Source of the DNA: Ligula intestinalis
Taxonomy: Eukaryota; Platyhelminthes; Cestoda; Diphyllobothriidea; Diphyllobothriidae
NCBI GenBank assembly: GCA_036362985.1
Contig: JAYGXS010000004.1
Coordinates: forward strand, 4,038,742 to 4,102,741
Length of the DNA stretch: 64,000 nucleotides
Direction: 5' to 3'
A program made the position numbers and the translations under genes. The notes beneath the pieces are model-generated. The model made no database searches and was not told the DNA's origin. It saw nothing but the letters and a program-made list of their open reading frames with translations. Below, piece after piece: positions 33,472 through 44,832 of the stretch (position 1 is the first letter of the stretch; each line of letters opens with the position of its first letter).

Positions 33472-34636
33472 TGTGCTTCCTAGTCTATGTATGTGCTTCC
33501 TATTCTCGAATACTGTTGTCCATTCTTCGGTCTAATGAACGAATCTAGCCATTCAAAAATTATAAGTATCCAAAGAAGATTCACTAAAAGGGTCCTCTAT
33601 CCGGCATTTTCAGATACTTCCTACTGAGATAGATGTGAGATAACGAAACTGAAATTTCTATGGGTCAGGAGACTGGAAGCAGGGTTTTGTCTCCTGTTTC
33701 GCCTTAATAATCGTTCAAATCTCCCCAAGATTTCTGCCCTTACTCCCGTTACTCGCCCTTACAACCTAAGAAATTCAACGTTGATTATACCTCCTCCTGC
33801 TTCTTCCACTTCTAAACGATCTCTATTTTTTGCTTCTAGATATAGCTATCTTTGGAATAATTTGCCGATTGATATTCGGGCTTTGACTTGTCTATGTGCA
33901 TTCAAGCGAAGACTGCACATTTATCTTAACACTGAATCTATTAACCTTTTGTTTACCTCATCTTTTCCGGGCAGCTTCTTCCACGATCCCGAGAAAGGAC
34001 CATCGGGAATTAAGGATTCCTTCTTGAAACTACCTTCGTTTGACTCGTGTCCCCTGGAATCAGGACGCAGTCTTGACGGCTCTCATTTCGCTGGTCATCA
34101 ACCATCATCGGGGCCTTATATTTGGTCACATCTCAGACATCCCCAACGATGGTCTTGTAGATTTGACGGACTTTTGGATCTCATACGGCGTTGCCCATCA
34201 CGATCATAAACTGGTGGGTTCCCTATGTTCCATTATGCCGCACCGGTTTGGGAACCCGAGTGTAGTGCCGGGAACCCGTCTATACCAGTAATGTTTCGTT
34301 AATACTTTTTGTTCTGCCCCACGCTCAGCTTCGACTGAGTTTGCTTCTAAGCCCCTTCCCCTACTAACAGAGGCAGTGGGTATCAGAAAACATAGTCAGA
34401 ATATAGAGAACGATGTGGCTCATCTGTGTGTGCCCTTGAATTTCACCTTCCGCATGACACTGCTATATTCATTTTTTTCGTATCTAACAAATTCGCTTCT
34501 AAACAGTTATACTCGTCTTATAGCTATAGACTACGGATACTGTTAGTTAAACCAATTATTTCTAGTACTTCGTGTTATCGAATTTTTGGTTTATTGATGA
34601 GGCCCATTGGGCCTGAAATATACAACTTATTATTAT
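33472..34636 (+). mobile_element. 5'-truncated LINE C insertion (plus) with 7-bp target duplication
   Basis: Plus-strand reading YVLPILEYCCPFFGLMNES, KLKFLWVRRLEAGFCLLF, then 33781-34020 SLFFASRYSYLWNNLPIDIR to FHDPEKGPSGI, the C terminus of a CR1-like RT protein, followed by a 3' UTR, the AGGCCC-ATT-GGGCCT hairpin (34600-34614) and a TTA-repeat tail. TAATGTA is duplicated at 33465-33471 and 34637-34643; removing the insert restores the endonuclease frame around GGGCMIYI. Confidence 0.88.
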
Positions 34637-34643
34637 TAATGTA

Positions 34644-35294
34644 GATCATACAACCTCCTCCTCGTTCATTAGCATGGTCCTGTCTATAGAAGGTGTAGTT
34701 TGATATAAAATGTGAAGAATTAGAGGTTAATTCGTTAACCCATGTTTCTGTTAAAAAGACTATACCCGGATTATAGGATTCGATAAAGGTTTTAAGTTGT
34801 GGAACTTTGTGTATTATTGATCTAGCATTTATAAGAGCGACACTTAAGGTATCGAATATGGAAGTGGAAATCCGCTGTGAAAAAACTGATTTCTGGTACT
34901 TATTTGAATGTGTGAGGGGCTCATGTAGGGAAACTGTGTGACTATCGAATAATATGGTGGTGAGAATTGTGGAATTTGACTGGATGGGCTTATGTGTGAG
35001 GGGCTCATGTAGGGAAATTGTGTGACTGTCGGATAATATGGTGGTGAGCATTGTGGAATTTGAGTGGATTGTGGAAATCATTGGCGGGAATGATGATGTG
35101 TACGATGGGGTTTGAGGGAATGGTCTGGTGTGTATCGGTAGAGTGTGTGGTGGGAGTTGGGTGTGCGGGTTTGAGTGTGTTGGTTGACTGTATAGGATCG
35201 GCCTCACTTGGGCGGGAGGATTGGGCGTAGTCATATCGATAACTGTATTCTCTATGGAAAGCTTGTCGGCCTTAGTAGCAGTTCTGGTTGCCAT
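34644..35294 (-). pseudogene. LINE C ORF2, N-terminal endonuclease part, interrupted
   Basis: A proline/histidine/threonine-rich leader with an internal near-repeat (SNSTMLTTILSDSHTISLHE and SNSTILTTILFDSHTVSLHE) precedes the endonuclease: LSVALINARSIIHKVPQL, GIVFLTETWVNE, FYRQDHANERGGGCMIYI. Exactly there the plus-strand insertion begins. Confidence 0.75.
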
Positions 35295-35673
35295 TTGTCG
35301 CAATACTGGTTGAAAGATTAGAATGCCTTAGTTCATTCTCTTGCCATGCAGGTGGGGATGGAGAAGTTGACGTATTATTTGAAATATTATTTCGTGGTTG
35401 ATTTGATTTTGGTGTGTTACTGTTACTATGGTTTACATGCTTAGAGCATTTGAGTTTTGGTGGTGTACTAAGCAAAACTTTTTGGGTGGGTACGCTAGGT
35501 ACGCTAACTGGAGTTATACTTTTGTTGGATCCTGTCGTAGAGCTTATGTTACTATCTAGTATTGTAACATTATTTGGTCTTAGGTTCGAGTCCTTGATTA
35601 TTTCTGTTGGTGCTATTGAGGTTTGAGGTGCTTGTTTTGTGAATTGACCTCCTCGCCTGACTGCAGTTAGTCG

Positions 35674-36345
35674 TTATCTGTTAGCGGTGTACGAAGTAGC
35701 ATTAGATGTACTCACTGCAGGTTTAACTAGTGTAACATTGTTTTGAGTTGTTTGTATAAAGTGGGATAAACTGTTTTCGCTATAGTCTTCCCTAGTGGAA
35801 TTGCTTGCTCGGGGCTCTACCGGAGGGACACATTGCTGAGAGCCTTGGTTAAGGTGTACTCCTTTTGTCTGAACTTCACGCCTTTGCATACGGGTGAGGT
35901 CTGGACCTATGAACGACTTTAGGTTTCGCAGAAGTTTGTTTGTTTCGGGATTTTCAAGTATAAGATCGGCTTCAGTCTGTGAAAAGAAGGTCACCAACAC
36001 TGGCTTATTTTTGCCTTTCGAGTTTAGTCTCTTAGTCGAAGCTATGCGGATGTTTAGGCCGCATGAGTTTATGAGTTGTTGAATCGATGGTGTCGTGTTT
36101 ACTGTGCAGGGAATGTTTCGGATAATGACGTTAAACCTACGTTTCAATCTATCTGCTACCTCTGATGAAACTAAGTGTATAACCTGTTCAATTTGAGGTA
36201 CACGTGTAAGATTGTTTGAAAAACTGTTTGGGTCAAAGAGTGAGTCAAGCATCGTGAATAGATGGTTGTACTTGTCAGTAAGGTTTTGCAAACGCAATAT
36301 GGCTGCGGCATCTAATTTTTCAATAGTGATTTTTGTGTCAATCAT
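35674..36345 (-). CDS. LINE C ORF1-like protein
   Basis: 223 codons from ATG (MIDTKITIEKLDAAAILRLQ). Has ADRLKRRFNVIIRNIPCTVN, LNIRIASTKRLNSKGKNKPV, LVTFFSQTEADLILENPE and FIGPDLTRMQRRE, the same order as LINE B ORF1 (IAEAKRLQSRSENPPILVKL, LCRDLTPMERRN). This is an RRM-like RNA-binding pattern of LINE ORF1 proteins. It is followed by an S/T/N-rich tail. Confidence 0.6.
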   Translation of the reverse strand: MIDTKITIEKLDAAAILRLQNLTDKYNHLFTMLDSLFDPNSFSNNLTRVPQIEQVIHLVSSEVADRLKRRFNVIIRNIPCTVNTTPSIQQLINSCGLNIRIASTKRLNSKGKNKPVLVTFFSQTEADLILENPETNKLLRNLKSFIGPDLTRMQRREVQTKGVHLNQGSQQCVPPVEPRASNSTREDYSENSLSHFIQTTQNNVTLVKPAVSTSNATSYTANR

Positions 36346-36597
36346 ATTTCTGGTATATGTTAAGCTGTTGGTTACCAACGTTTAAGGCTCGGGTAAAGAA
36401 GTGTACGATATACAAATTTAAGTGGTGATTGGGATTGACTTTTGGATGAGCAAGACCGCGAATTATAAGTCACTTTCAGTCACTTTATTAAGGGAAGAAG
36501 GCTTTCGCCCTTGAGCTCCCTATTCATAACCAAAATCGCATAATAGGTCCACCGTAACAATAGTACATAATACAAATGTACAAATTTAGGCTTAACA

Positions 36598-37350
36598 TCA
36601 GCGATAAGTGTGAGCCAGTTGCAAGGTGCTGCTACTGACACTTTGTTCATTATATCTGCCACAGTTTCTCAGCAAATGAGAATCAAGTTTGTGTTTAAAA
36701 ATGTCAACAGTATCTGAGAGGACCACATCTTCTGGGAGTCCGTTCCACGCTCCAATGACCCTCTGAGAGAAGGCGTTTCGTCGAACGTCGATACGGGCCG
36801 GTTTCCTCTGTAGTTTAAAAGGATAACCTCGCAGATGGTCAGTCCGAGCCAATTCGAAGATATCATCAAATTCTAGGGCGCAGTCTTGGCCTCTAACAAT
36901 TCGGTAGGTTTGTATGAGGTCCCCGCGGAGTTGCCTATAATTGAGAGGGAAAAGATCAAGTTCGGTCAGTCTGTCTTCATAAGGCAGATGACCAAGATTC
37001 TTGACCATCTTCGTAGCCCTCGCCTGCACTCGTTCCAGGTGCAGGTAATCCTTCTTGAACCACGGACGCCAGGCCTGGACAGCATACTCCAAGTGGGACC
37101 GAACAAACGCTCCGTAGGTTTTCCTGAAGAGCTCCTTGTCAATGTTGACGAATCCCCGCCTTATCGCAAACAGCACCTGTGTCGCGTGTTTAGCTGCTTT
37201 TACACACTGAGTAGATGGTTTAAGTGAGGAATTTATTAGAACACCGAGATCCTTTTGTTCGTTCACATTTGACAGCGGGTGCCCATCGAGGAGGTATTGG
37301 AAGGAATCGTTCTCCTCATCAGTCCTTCTAGTACGGAGTCTTAAAACCAC
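36598..37350 (-). pseudogene. LINE A copy 2 ORF2, C-terminal region
   Basis: Reads VLRLRTRRTDEENDSFQYLL, EQKDLGVLINSSLKPS, RSHLEYAVQAWRPWFKKDYL, LERVQARATKMV, RQLRGDLIQTYRIV, RKPARIDVRRNAFSQRVI, GAWNGLPEDVV: the post-RT region typical of CR1-like elements, intact over 250 codons. Confidence 0.85.
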
Positions 37351-37364
37351 ACACTTACTAATTT

Positions 37365-38025
37365 GGAATTTATATTTTTCAGCGCCAGTACGGCACTATC
37401 TATACAAAGTTAATTTCGAAAAAAATAAAAATTCAAAAAATAATTTGACAATATGTGCAAGTAGACGTAGAAAGTCGTAATAATGTCAGCAGAAATTGTC
37501 CTTTTGGGGCAACATTAGCAATGTTTTGCAGGTAATTTTGAACTAAAAACGAAAAATTATGGCAGTTAAAAAAACTCTTACAGTGAAAATGGAGACAGTG
37601 TTCAACGGGCCTCCATGTTCAAAAAGTGTGCAAGAGAAAAAAACTGCTTAGGATGATAGTAATAGAGCAGAAATAGGTGTATGTGGTCTGATGAAGGCGA
37701 GTATTCAACAAAACTGCCGCATTTTAGACTGAGTACTTCCGCGTGGCTTCGTTTGATTCAGCGGTGGTTAATGGAAACATCTAGGTTCTCGGGGGACACG
37801 AGGCCGAGAGAATAGTTTCAAGCGGATCTTCTAAATTCCCAATGGTCCTTTCTCGGGGTCATGGAGAAAGCTGCTCGGAAAAGATGAGGAGAATTGAAGG
37901 TTAATAGAGTCAGTGTTAAGATAAATGTGCAGTCTCTGTTTGAAAGTAGACAATCTAGTTAACGACCTAATTTCGATTGGCAAGTTATTCCAAAGAAAGC
38001 TATATCTGGAAGCAAAAAACAAAGA
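37365..38025 (-). mobile_element. 5'-truncated LINE C insertion inside LINE A copy 2
   Basis: Minus strand at 37831-38022 encodes FFASRYSFLWNNLPIEIRSL to HDPEKGPLGI, a LINE C C terminus, followed by its 3' UTR and the ATTCCAAA-type end at 37365. The host RT protein resumes directly on either side. The target duplication was not clear. Confidence 0.8.
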
Positions 38026-38029
38026 GCGT

Positions 38030-38590
38030 TTACATGACGAAGTTGAAGTTTAAAAACCAACGAGCAGACCAGCAGCTTAGTCGATTGAAACTCTCTTGAA
38101 GCGCTTTCCTATCAGCGTCAGACCTGATGGCTCTCCAGAGTTTGACGTCGTCGGCAAACATGATAGCGCTGCAACCTAGGTCGTTGACACAGTCGTTGAT
38201 ATAGATAAGGAAGAGCAGTGGCCCTAGGACAGAGCCTTGGGGGACGCCACTCAGAACAGATGTAGGGTTTGACTTTGAGTCACCGATGCACACAGTTTGC
38301 GATCGCCCTGTGAGAAAATCTGTGATCCATGCCAGCAGGTTTCCTCTTATGCCAATTTCTGACAATTTATTTATTAGACGCTTATGTGGGACGCTGTCGA
38401 ATGCCTTCTTGAAGTCCGTATAGATGACGTCAACCTTACCATCTTCATCTTGTGCGCGAGTCCACTGCTCAGTGGAGAGTAGAAGGCTGGAAAGGCAAGA
38501 GCGGTTCTTTCTTAAGCCGTGTTGGAGCCCTGACAGTAGGTTGTTCTCCTCCAAGAACTCCATTGTCTTCTTAATTATCGTTTCCATCAC
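38030..38590 (-). pseudogene. LINE A copy 2 ORF2, reverse transcriptase core
   Basis: RT blocks in order: LLSGLQHGLRKNRSCLSSLL, VDVIYTDFKKAFDSVPHKRL, GIRGNLLAWITDFLTGRSQ, VLSGVPQGSVLGPLLFLIYI and catalytic AIMFADDVKLW. The core is intact in this segment. It is cut off after CWSARWFLNFNF by the LINE C insertion; the continuation KCVVLRLRTRRTD is at 37350. Confidence 0.88.
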
Positions 38591-39537
38591 CTTACAGCAA
38601 ATGCAAGTTAGGCTGACGGGCCGGTAATTGTTAACCTCCGTTCGGGCTCCGCCCTTATATATCAGGGTAAATATTTGCCATTTTCCATTCAGATGGCAGT
38701 TTTCCTAGTTCAAATGAGGAACGAAAGATATGTGCTAGGGGCTCTGAGAGTTCGCTTGCCAATTCTTTCAAGAACTTGGCTGGTATATTGTCTGGACCGG
38801 ATTACTTTGCTTCTTTGAGGCTCTGCAGCTGCCTCTCAACTACAGATGTTGGAAATAGTAGAGAATGAAGTGCTGGACCGGCGTTTGCAACAGCACTGTT
38901 GGCATTATCAAAATGAAGCTCGGTTTCCCTAGTGAATACCGAGGCAAAGAACCGGCTACAGTACTCGGCTTTCTCGTCATTCTCAACGACTTCTCCGCCA
39001 TCATCATTCTTAAGTACTGCGACAGGATCCTTGTTTTTTAATCTGCTGTTTATATAGCGGAATAGCATTTTGGGCTTTTCTTCGGCCTGTTGGAGGATTC
39101 TTGATTCATAGTTTTCCTGGCCTGGCGAATTGATTTTTTTACTGCATTTCTTTGGCGTCGGAATTCCTCGAGGTGTACTGGCGACCCAGTTTTCCTGAAT
39201 AACTTCCATTTCCTATTCTTCTTCTTCAGTTGCCTGTTAAGGTCGCTCGTCAACCAGGCAGGATGACTAGTCGTCTTGTGTACCTTGACCGGACAAAAGC
39301 GCTTAAGCAGATCTAATGCAACCCTCTTGAGTGATCCCAATCCTCCTCCGGATCCCCCTTGAGTAGGCAGTCCCAATTCACGGTCGATAGTGCATTCTTC
39401 ATAGAATTGAAATCTGCCTTCCATATGTTTGGCTGGTCCTCCGATTTCCTCAGCCGGTGAGTATGGAGTGAGTAATTCCACATTAGCGTCGTATGATCAC
39501 TCTTACCGAGCGGAGCACTTGAATGAACTTCATCTAT

Positions 39538-40374
39538 CTAGGACGAATCCTTCGTGAAAATGACATCCAAACAAGTAGCCCGCTGGTTTTCTCGAAATCT
39601 GGTTATGCCCTTAACGTTCTGAACTAGAGACAAGTCAAGTGTGAGATCCATTAATTTGGAACTAAAGGAAGTTGACGCCGCCTCAACTGTCAGGTTGTTC
39701 CATTTAATTGCAGGGGCGTTGAAGTCACCAACGATGAGAACCGCCTGGTGGCTAGCAGCTTCTTTCACCAGACCAAGGAGTGAGTCGTCGGCTCCGCTCA
39801 GAATGTTTGGTGGCCGGTAAACGACCAGGAATTCAAGGTTTTGTGAATTCGCCTTCTTGATCTTTAACCAGACGGACTCATACTCCAGGGCTACAGTGTG
39901 TTCTCTTTCTACAACAGAGATTTCAGTTCTGACATACACGACAACCCCACCTCCTTGTCGGTTTTGGCGGTCTTTGCGGAAAAGCTGGTATGCTGGAATC
40001 GAAATCTCCGAATCCGCGATTTCTGCTTTTAGCCATGTTTCCGTTATGGCAACTACATCAGGTTTCCGCTCCGAAAGTACTGCCTTGAGTTCATCAATTT
40101 TTGAGGGAAGACTTTGGGCATTAGTGCAAAGAAAGCTCAATTTAGACTTATTCCCCACTTTATGCAGGCGGTTGCCTCTTGCGTGAGATTGCATGCAGGG
40201 GGCTGTCGGTGCTGATGGAGACGGACTGTTTTCTATCCCGACTAGGCTGTTAGTGTTATCGGCTTTCTCCAGAGGAGTGACCTCGGGACATGGACGATCT
40301 CCCCGTTCAGAATTCGAAGATTGCTCTCGCCGAGTTCGCATCTCCTGTGGAGTTCTACTTTTAGCAATCTCCAT
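39538..40374 (-). pseudogene. LINE A copy 2 ORF2, endonuclease domain
   Basis: Starts at ATG (MEIAKSRTPQEMRTRRE). Endonuclease blocks: LSFLCTNAQSLPSKIDEL, DVVAITETWLKAEI, GGGVVVYV, VYRPPN, VLIVGDFNAPAIKW, TCLDVIFTKD. A stop follows KDSS; the SDH block (GKSDHTTLMWNYS) continues past it near 39500 and the next parts are in other frames (39481-39050, 39209-38802). Confidence 0.85.
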
Positions 40375-40600
40375 TTCTCCCGCTCCGCGGGGAAAAAATC
40401 CCGCTGAAAAAAACCGTCCGGTGTGAGTATCTAAGTATTGGTTTCCTGCTTAACAATAGCTGGACCTCAGCCTCACTCTTCAGAACAACCTTAAACGGTC
40501 TTGGTTGGCGTTGTTAATCTTTTGAGTCTGTTATACGGCCCATTCGGAATGCCTTTAGAACTTCGACTTTCTCCTTACCCTTTAGAAGAAATTTCAGATA

Positions 40601-41248
40601 TTATTTAAATAACTTCCTGTCCTCTTCTAATCTTGATTTCGGGGTATCGGAAGAACCTTCTGTCATGCCTTTTATGACTATGTAGTTTATACGAGTGGTA
40701 CTCACCCTCCGACTGTCGTCCCCTTCTGCTTCTCTAGGGTTTGTTAGGACATATTCGCTTCGAGGTTCAGCGCTCCTGTTCGTTTTGGCCTGCGAAGGTG
40801 CCCTTTTTGTTTGGCTCGTGCTCAATCTCGGCCAACTTATATTAGCACTTGGGCTTGGTTGGCCTTTTTTGGGAGCCCGAGAGCGCTTTTTCGTTCTCTT
40901 GGAAGCCAGTGGGTTGACCGTTTCCCCTGTCCATGGCAGACTACCAACTCCGTCAAGCACCCTGGCTGCCGGATCATTTTTGTGCTTAGACACTTCGGCG
41001 AGGGATTTTGTTTCTCCGTACTTTAGGTTTCCTCGCTCAAGTACACGCATCGCCGGTTTCTCCTCACGAGGGAGAAATAGAGAAAAATTTTTTAGCTCCT
41101 CCATCTCCACTCTAAGACTATTAACTACCTTCTTAAGGTTTGTAAATTTGTTCAAAAGGGTAAAATATGATACGGAGGCTTCATCTTCATCAGTTACATC
41201 CCTTAAAATTTTACGACTTTTAGTTCCCTTGGCAGGAGGAGATTTCAA
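40601..41248 (-). pseudogene. LINE A copy 2 ORF1 remnant
   Basis: Homologous to the intact ORF1 at 30554-31795: SYFTLLNKFTNLKKVVNSLR, VEMEELKNFSLF. Lacks the original ATG region in frame and the C-terminal RRM-like end; stops at ...EEDRKLFK. Confidence 0.7.
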
Positions 41249-42189
41249 AGAACTTCTAGATCGAGTTTCCGTAGTTAGTAAGGGAATTTGGAAACCATCG
41301 AAGCATCCTGCGATGGCGAAGTGAGGTAGGCGTTCGACTTCTACGCGGGGGATCCAGGGTTCAAATCCGAGCGGTGGCGTGACTTCTTTTCCTTTATGCA
41401 GAACAATCGGATTTTGTTTGAAATTCAGGGATATACTTGACAGTTTAAACTCCTATAAACTACTAGAAGCACAACACAAATGATTTGTACAACGTTCTAT
41501 GAAACAGAGGACAATATCTAACCAAATCAACGAAGACGTTTGGCAGCAGATTTTGGCTAGGATAGTGAACTGTTACTTTCTGATAATTTATTTAAGAAAA
41601 CCAAAGACTATAAGTCATTTCTTCTCTTAGATAAATCAATGTATATAAATCTTTTACTTATCTTCGAAGTTGAACGAACCGCGTTCAAGGTCAGGCGCCG
41701 AGTCTATCCAAGACTCGGCGCCATGACGCATGCATATTTACGGTGCGCATACACAGATTTTTCCGCATATATGCATTCCACCGGATATTTATGGGAACTG
41801 CCCGTCCTGAAATGGAAGCCCGTTGCCTAAAAGTAAGCTCTCATCGATATCACTTACTTTACTAAACTTTTTTATGGCTACTTGCAACACCAAAAACGAC
41901 TGGAAGTGTCCACCACAGAGAACCTCTCGGAACATCGCATCAACGGCAGAAGTGAACGCCATGACAGCTCACGTGAAAATGTTCAAGATTTGTACAAACT
42001 AATATTGCGCCCTTTTGTCACCAATCATTAAGCCAAGACTGCTGATTGAACCCACCAATCATAAATCAGTAAAGTGAACCAATCATATTGAAGAACTGCA
42101 ACCAAAAAACCAACAAGGACACCCTTGCCAAGTTACACATAGTTCTGTAGCGAAACGAGACGATCAACGGGCGATTTCGTACTACTATA

Positions 42190-43010
42190 CCCCAAGAAAG
42201 AATAAATAAATAAATTTTATATTTTAGACCCGGAGGGCCTCGTCATTACAAACTTATTGCTGTGGAAAAATAAGTACAAAGTTGATAATTTCTGCTCTCC
42301 GTGAAACAACCACATAGACAGCGGGAGCGTTTAGTAGTGTTGGTAGATTAATTCATTTTCACCAACATATCGTCGTTTTAAAATAGAAGTCAAAACACTC
42401 TCTGAAACGCACGGTGAACTAAGGAGGAAGCAGTGAAAAAAAACTCCTACCATTTAAGCTGGGCGGAGTTCAGCGAACCCCCGCTTGAAAAAACAAAACG
42501 TAGGAGAAAAACTGCTTCAACAAAATTAAGAGGGTTGGTTGAGAGGATTGATTGTAGTGCAAATGAGACAGGACTGTTGATGAGAACGGATGAGGGTTGG
42601 AAACGCTTCTTGTCATTGGAGAAATCATATAAGAGCAGAGGCTGTCGTTTACCATTGTTACACCGCCCGACTGGCTTCATGATCAACCATCAGGGAGGTG
42701 AGACCGGAGGAGGCCACCGCGGACAACAGGGTCGACAAGAGAGTGAACGGCAGAGGTCACGTGATCATCAACGAAACGCCGGAGATGTGACCTTGTAGAC
42801 TGCGGAGTCTAGCGACGAGCTGGCGAAAATAGCAGAACCGCAACGAGCATGACTAAAGACCATGAAGCCTTTCGTCAGGGTTGTGAAACGGAGAATGGAG
42901 AAAACGGCAATGATGACTGGACAGAGAAGTGGACGAAACATCGTTGCAACTATTACTCAAAGGAGGAATAAATAGACATGTATGGAAAAAAAATGATATA
43001 AACATAACCA
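42190..43010 (-). repeat. LINE B 3' UTR, dispersed in five places
   Basis: The same sequence recurs at 28010-28735 (very close), 27445-27995 and 25460-26350 (decayed) and 52997-53148 (short, opposite strand). It includes the hairpin and A/T-rich tail near 42195-42240. On the opposite strand two copies hold a homologous open frame of 113-121 codons (28238-28579, 42433-42798). Confidence 0.85.
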
Positions 43011-43012
43011 CA

Positions 43013-44830
43013 TCAGATACCAGGGGGACCCTTTTCAAAGTCCAAAAGTTGTGTGTTTGGGAAGGCAACGGATAACAAGGACTTTATATCTTCCGAAGTT
43101 AAGTGTTTACGTAATTTGACTGTAAAAACTGCTAAGTTAGACGACAGCCTAATTTCGAGGGGAATATTATTCCAGAGGAAGGCATATTTGCAGGCAAATA
43201 AGTGAGAATGATTCGAAGTGGAGCTTAAGGGGGGTGCAATAATCCTGGAGGAATAACGAGTGGCATAATGTCTATCTGTAGGAATGAGAGCGTTAATTCG
43301 TGGAAGATTAGGGGTAGAGTTAACGCGAAAGAGGAAACAGAGGCCCGCTTCGAGTCTTCTGACCCAAAGAAATTTCATGTTCGCTAACTGACATCTCTCC
43401 GTATAAGAATTAGTGGATCGAGGAAGAGCGAATATTTTGCCAGTAAATACCCTCTGTACATTTTCAATCTTACCGCGGTCAAAAGCATTCATTAGACCAA
43501 AGAGGGGACAGCAGTATTCTAGGATGCGTAGAACATACATGCGATAAAGTTTTAACTTTATTTCCAGCAGGAAGAAATTGTGTGATATAAAACCACATAT
43601 CTGTGCAGCCTTCGCAGATATTCGATCCGCATGAGGCGACAATGCTAGTTTATTTGTGTTGCTTAGATCTAAGTCTTTTATAGTGGATCGTTCTAAAATT
43701 GGAGTATTTTGAAAGACTAGGGAACGAGGATGGAGAGAATTCCATCTGCCAGGTAGCACTCCAACATGAGAGTGTAAGTAGGTCCGCATTTATTTTATCA
43801 ACGCATATACTTGCCGTGTCCTTAGAAAATGAATATAAGCATTTGAGGTCGTCTGCATAAATGAGATTGTGTGAATTTTTTAGAACAGTCGAGATTGCGT
43901 TTACGTATAGAATGAAAAGTAAACGACCCAAGACAGTGCCTTGAAAAACGCCACTCGTGATCAGCTGAGAAGTAGAGTAACTATCACCTACTAGGACCTT
44001 CTGGCTGTGGTTAGACAAGTAGGAACCGATGAAGTCGAGGAGAGCGGCACGGATGCCAATGGCTTCCAATTTTACCAGAAGCCGTCTGTGCGGTACCTTG
44101 TCCAAGGCTTTGCTCAGGTCAAAGTAGATAACAACCACGGATTGCTGCTCGTTACGGAGGGAAGTGACGTGGTTAAGAAAAGCTAAGTGACATGTCTCGC
44201 ATGATCTTTCGGGTAGAAAACCAAGGTAGAAAACCAAGCTTAATTTTTAAGCAAAAATCGAGAAGTTGATTAAGAATTATCGTTTCCAGAAGTTTACCTA
44301 GGGCCGGGGTTTATGAACACCGCGGTAGTTATTTATGTCCGAACGAGATCCTGATTTAAGGACCGGAAGGATAATTGATGTCTTCCAAGTGTCAGGAAAG
44401 AAACCATTTTAAGAGATAGACTGAAAATATATGGCTTAGTAATTTGGGAAAGGTGGACACTCTTTTGATAACTGAATTGGGGATACCATCAGTTCCCGAA
44501 GAGTGCGAGTTTTTTAGACAAATTATCTGCTTACGAATTAATTCTATGGAGAAATCAATGTTCCCGAGAGTATTGTCTGAGTATAGTAGAAACGACGGGA
44601 CCGGTTCGGATTCTGTCGTAAAATGCTTCGCAAAGAAAGCATTGAATAATTCAGCCTTATCAGACTCATGTAGCACAACTGTTTTATTTTCATTAACCGA
44701 TGGGGGTATTTTAATGCCTCGGTTTGCGAAGGACCTACGACGAAACAGTTGTGCAACCGATTTTGCAGAGTTTACCTCACTCAGGGCGCAAGATTCCTTG
44801 TGCTGGTCACGCGCAAGACGAATCTTTGAC
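43013..44830 (-). pseudogene. LINE B ORF2, reverse transcriptase and C terminus, frameshifted
   Basis: Segments: SAKSVAQLFRRRSFANRG and SSGTDGIPNSVIKRVS (to 44392), a frameshift (FPDTWKTSIILPVLKSGSRS), a 13-bp local duplication of TTGGTTTTCTACC near 44225, then VIYFDLSKALDKVPHRRLLV, ITSGVFQGTVLGRLLFILYV and NLIYADDLKCLYSF with the YADD box intact, another shift, and the C-terminal KFLWVRRLEAGLCFLFRVNS, YAFLWNNIPLEIR to FEKGPPGI at 43013. Confidence 0.85.
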
Positions 44831-44832
44831 GT

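Larger units (their letters stand above)
31998..36410 (-). mobile_element. LINE C (CR1-like) copy, split by a plus-strand LINE C insertion and rearranged at its 3' side
   Basis: Minus-strand order: ORF1 (35674-36345), ORF2 N-terminal endonuclease (34644-35294), interruption 33472-34636, endonuclease continuation 33464 to about 32520 (KIIAGDLNRQEINWAE), RT start (FKKAIRQLSNSTSFGTDRIP near 32400). At about 32335 homology to RT stops and an S/P-rich open segment follows to 31998 that looks like an ORF1 tail, suggesting deletion or fusion. Confidence 0.75.
36475..41400 (-). mobile_element. LINE A copy 2 (CR1-like), near full length, frameshifted, with a LINE C insertion
   Basis: ORF1 remnant 40601-41248; ORF2 endonuclease 38802-40374 in several frames, RT 38030-38802, C-terminal region 36598-37350. 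The 3' end near 36475 has AATAAAG and an AGTGACTG/AAAGTGACT tail. A LINE C 3' end occupies 37365-38025. The ends are approximate. Confidence 0.85.
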
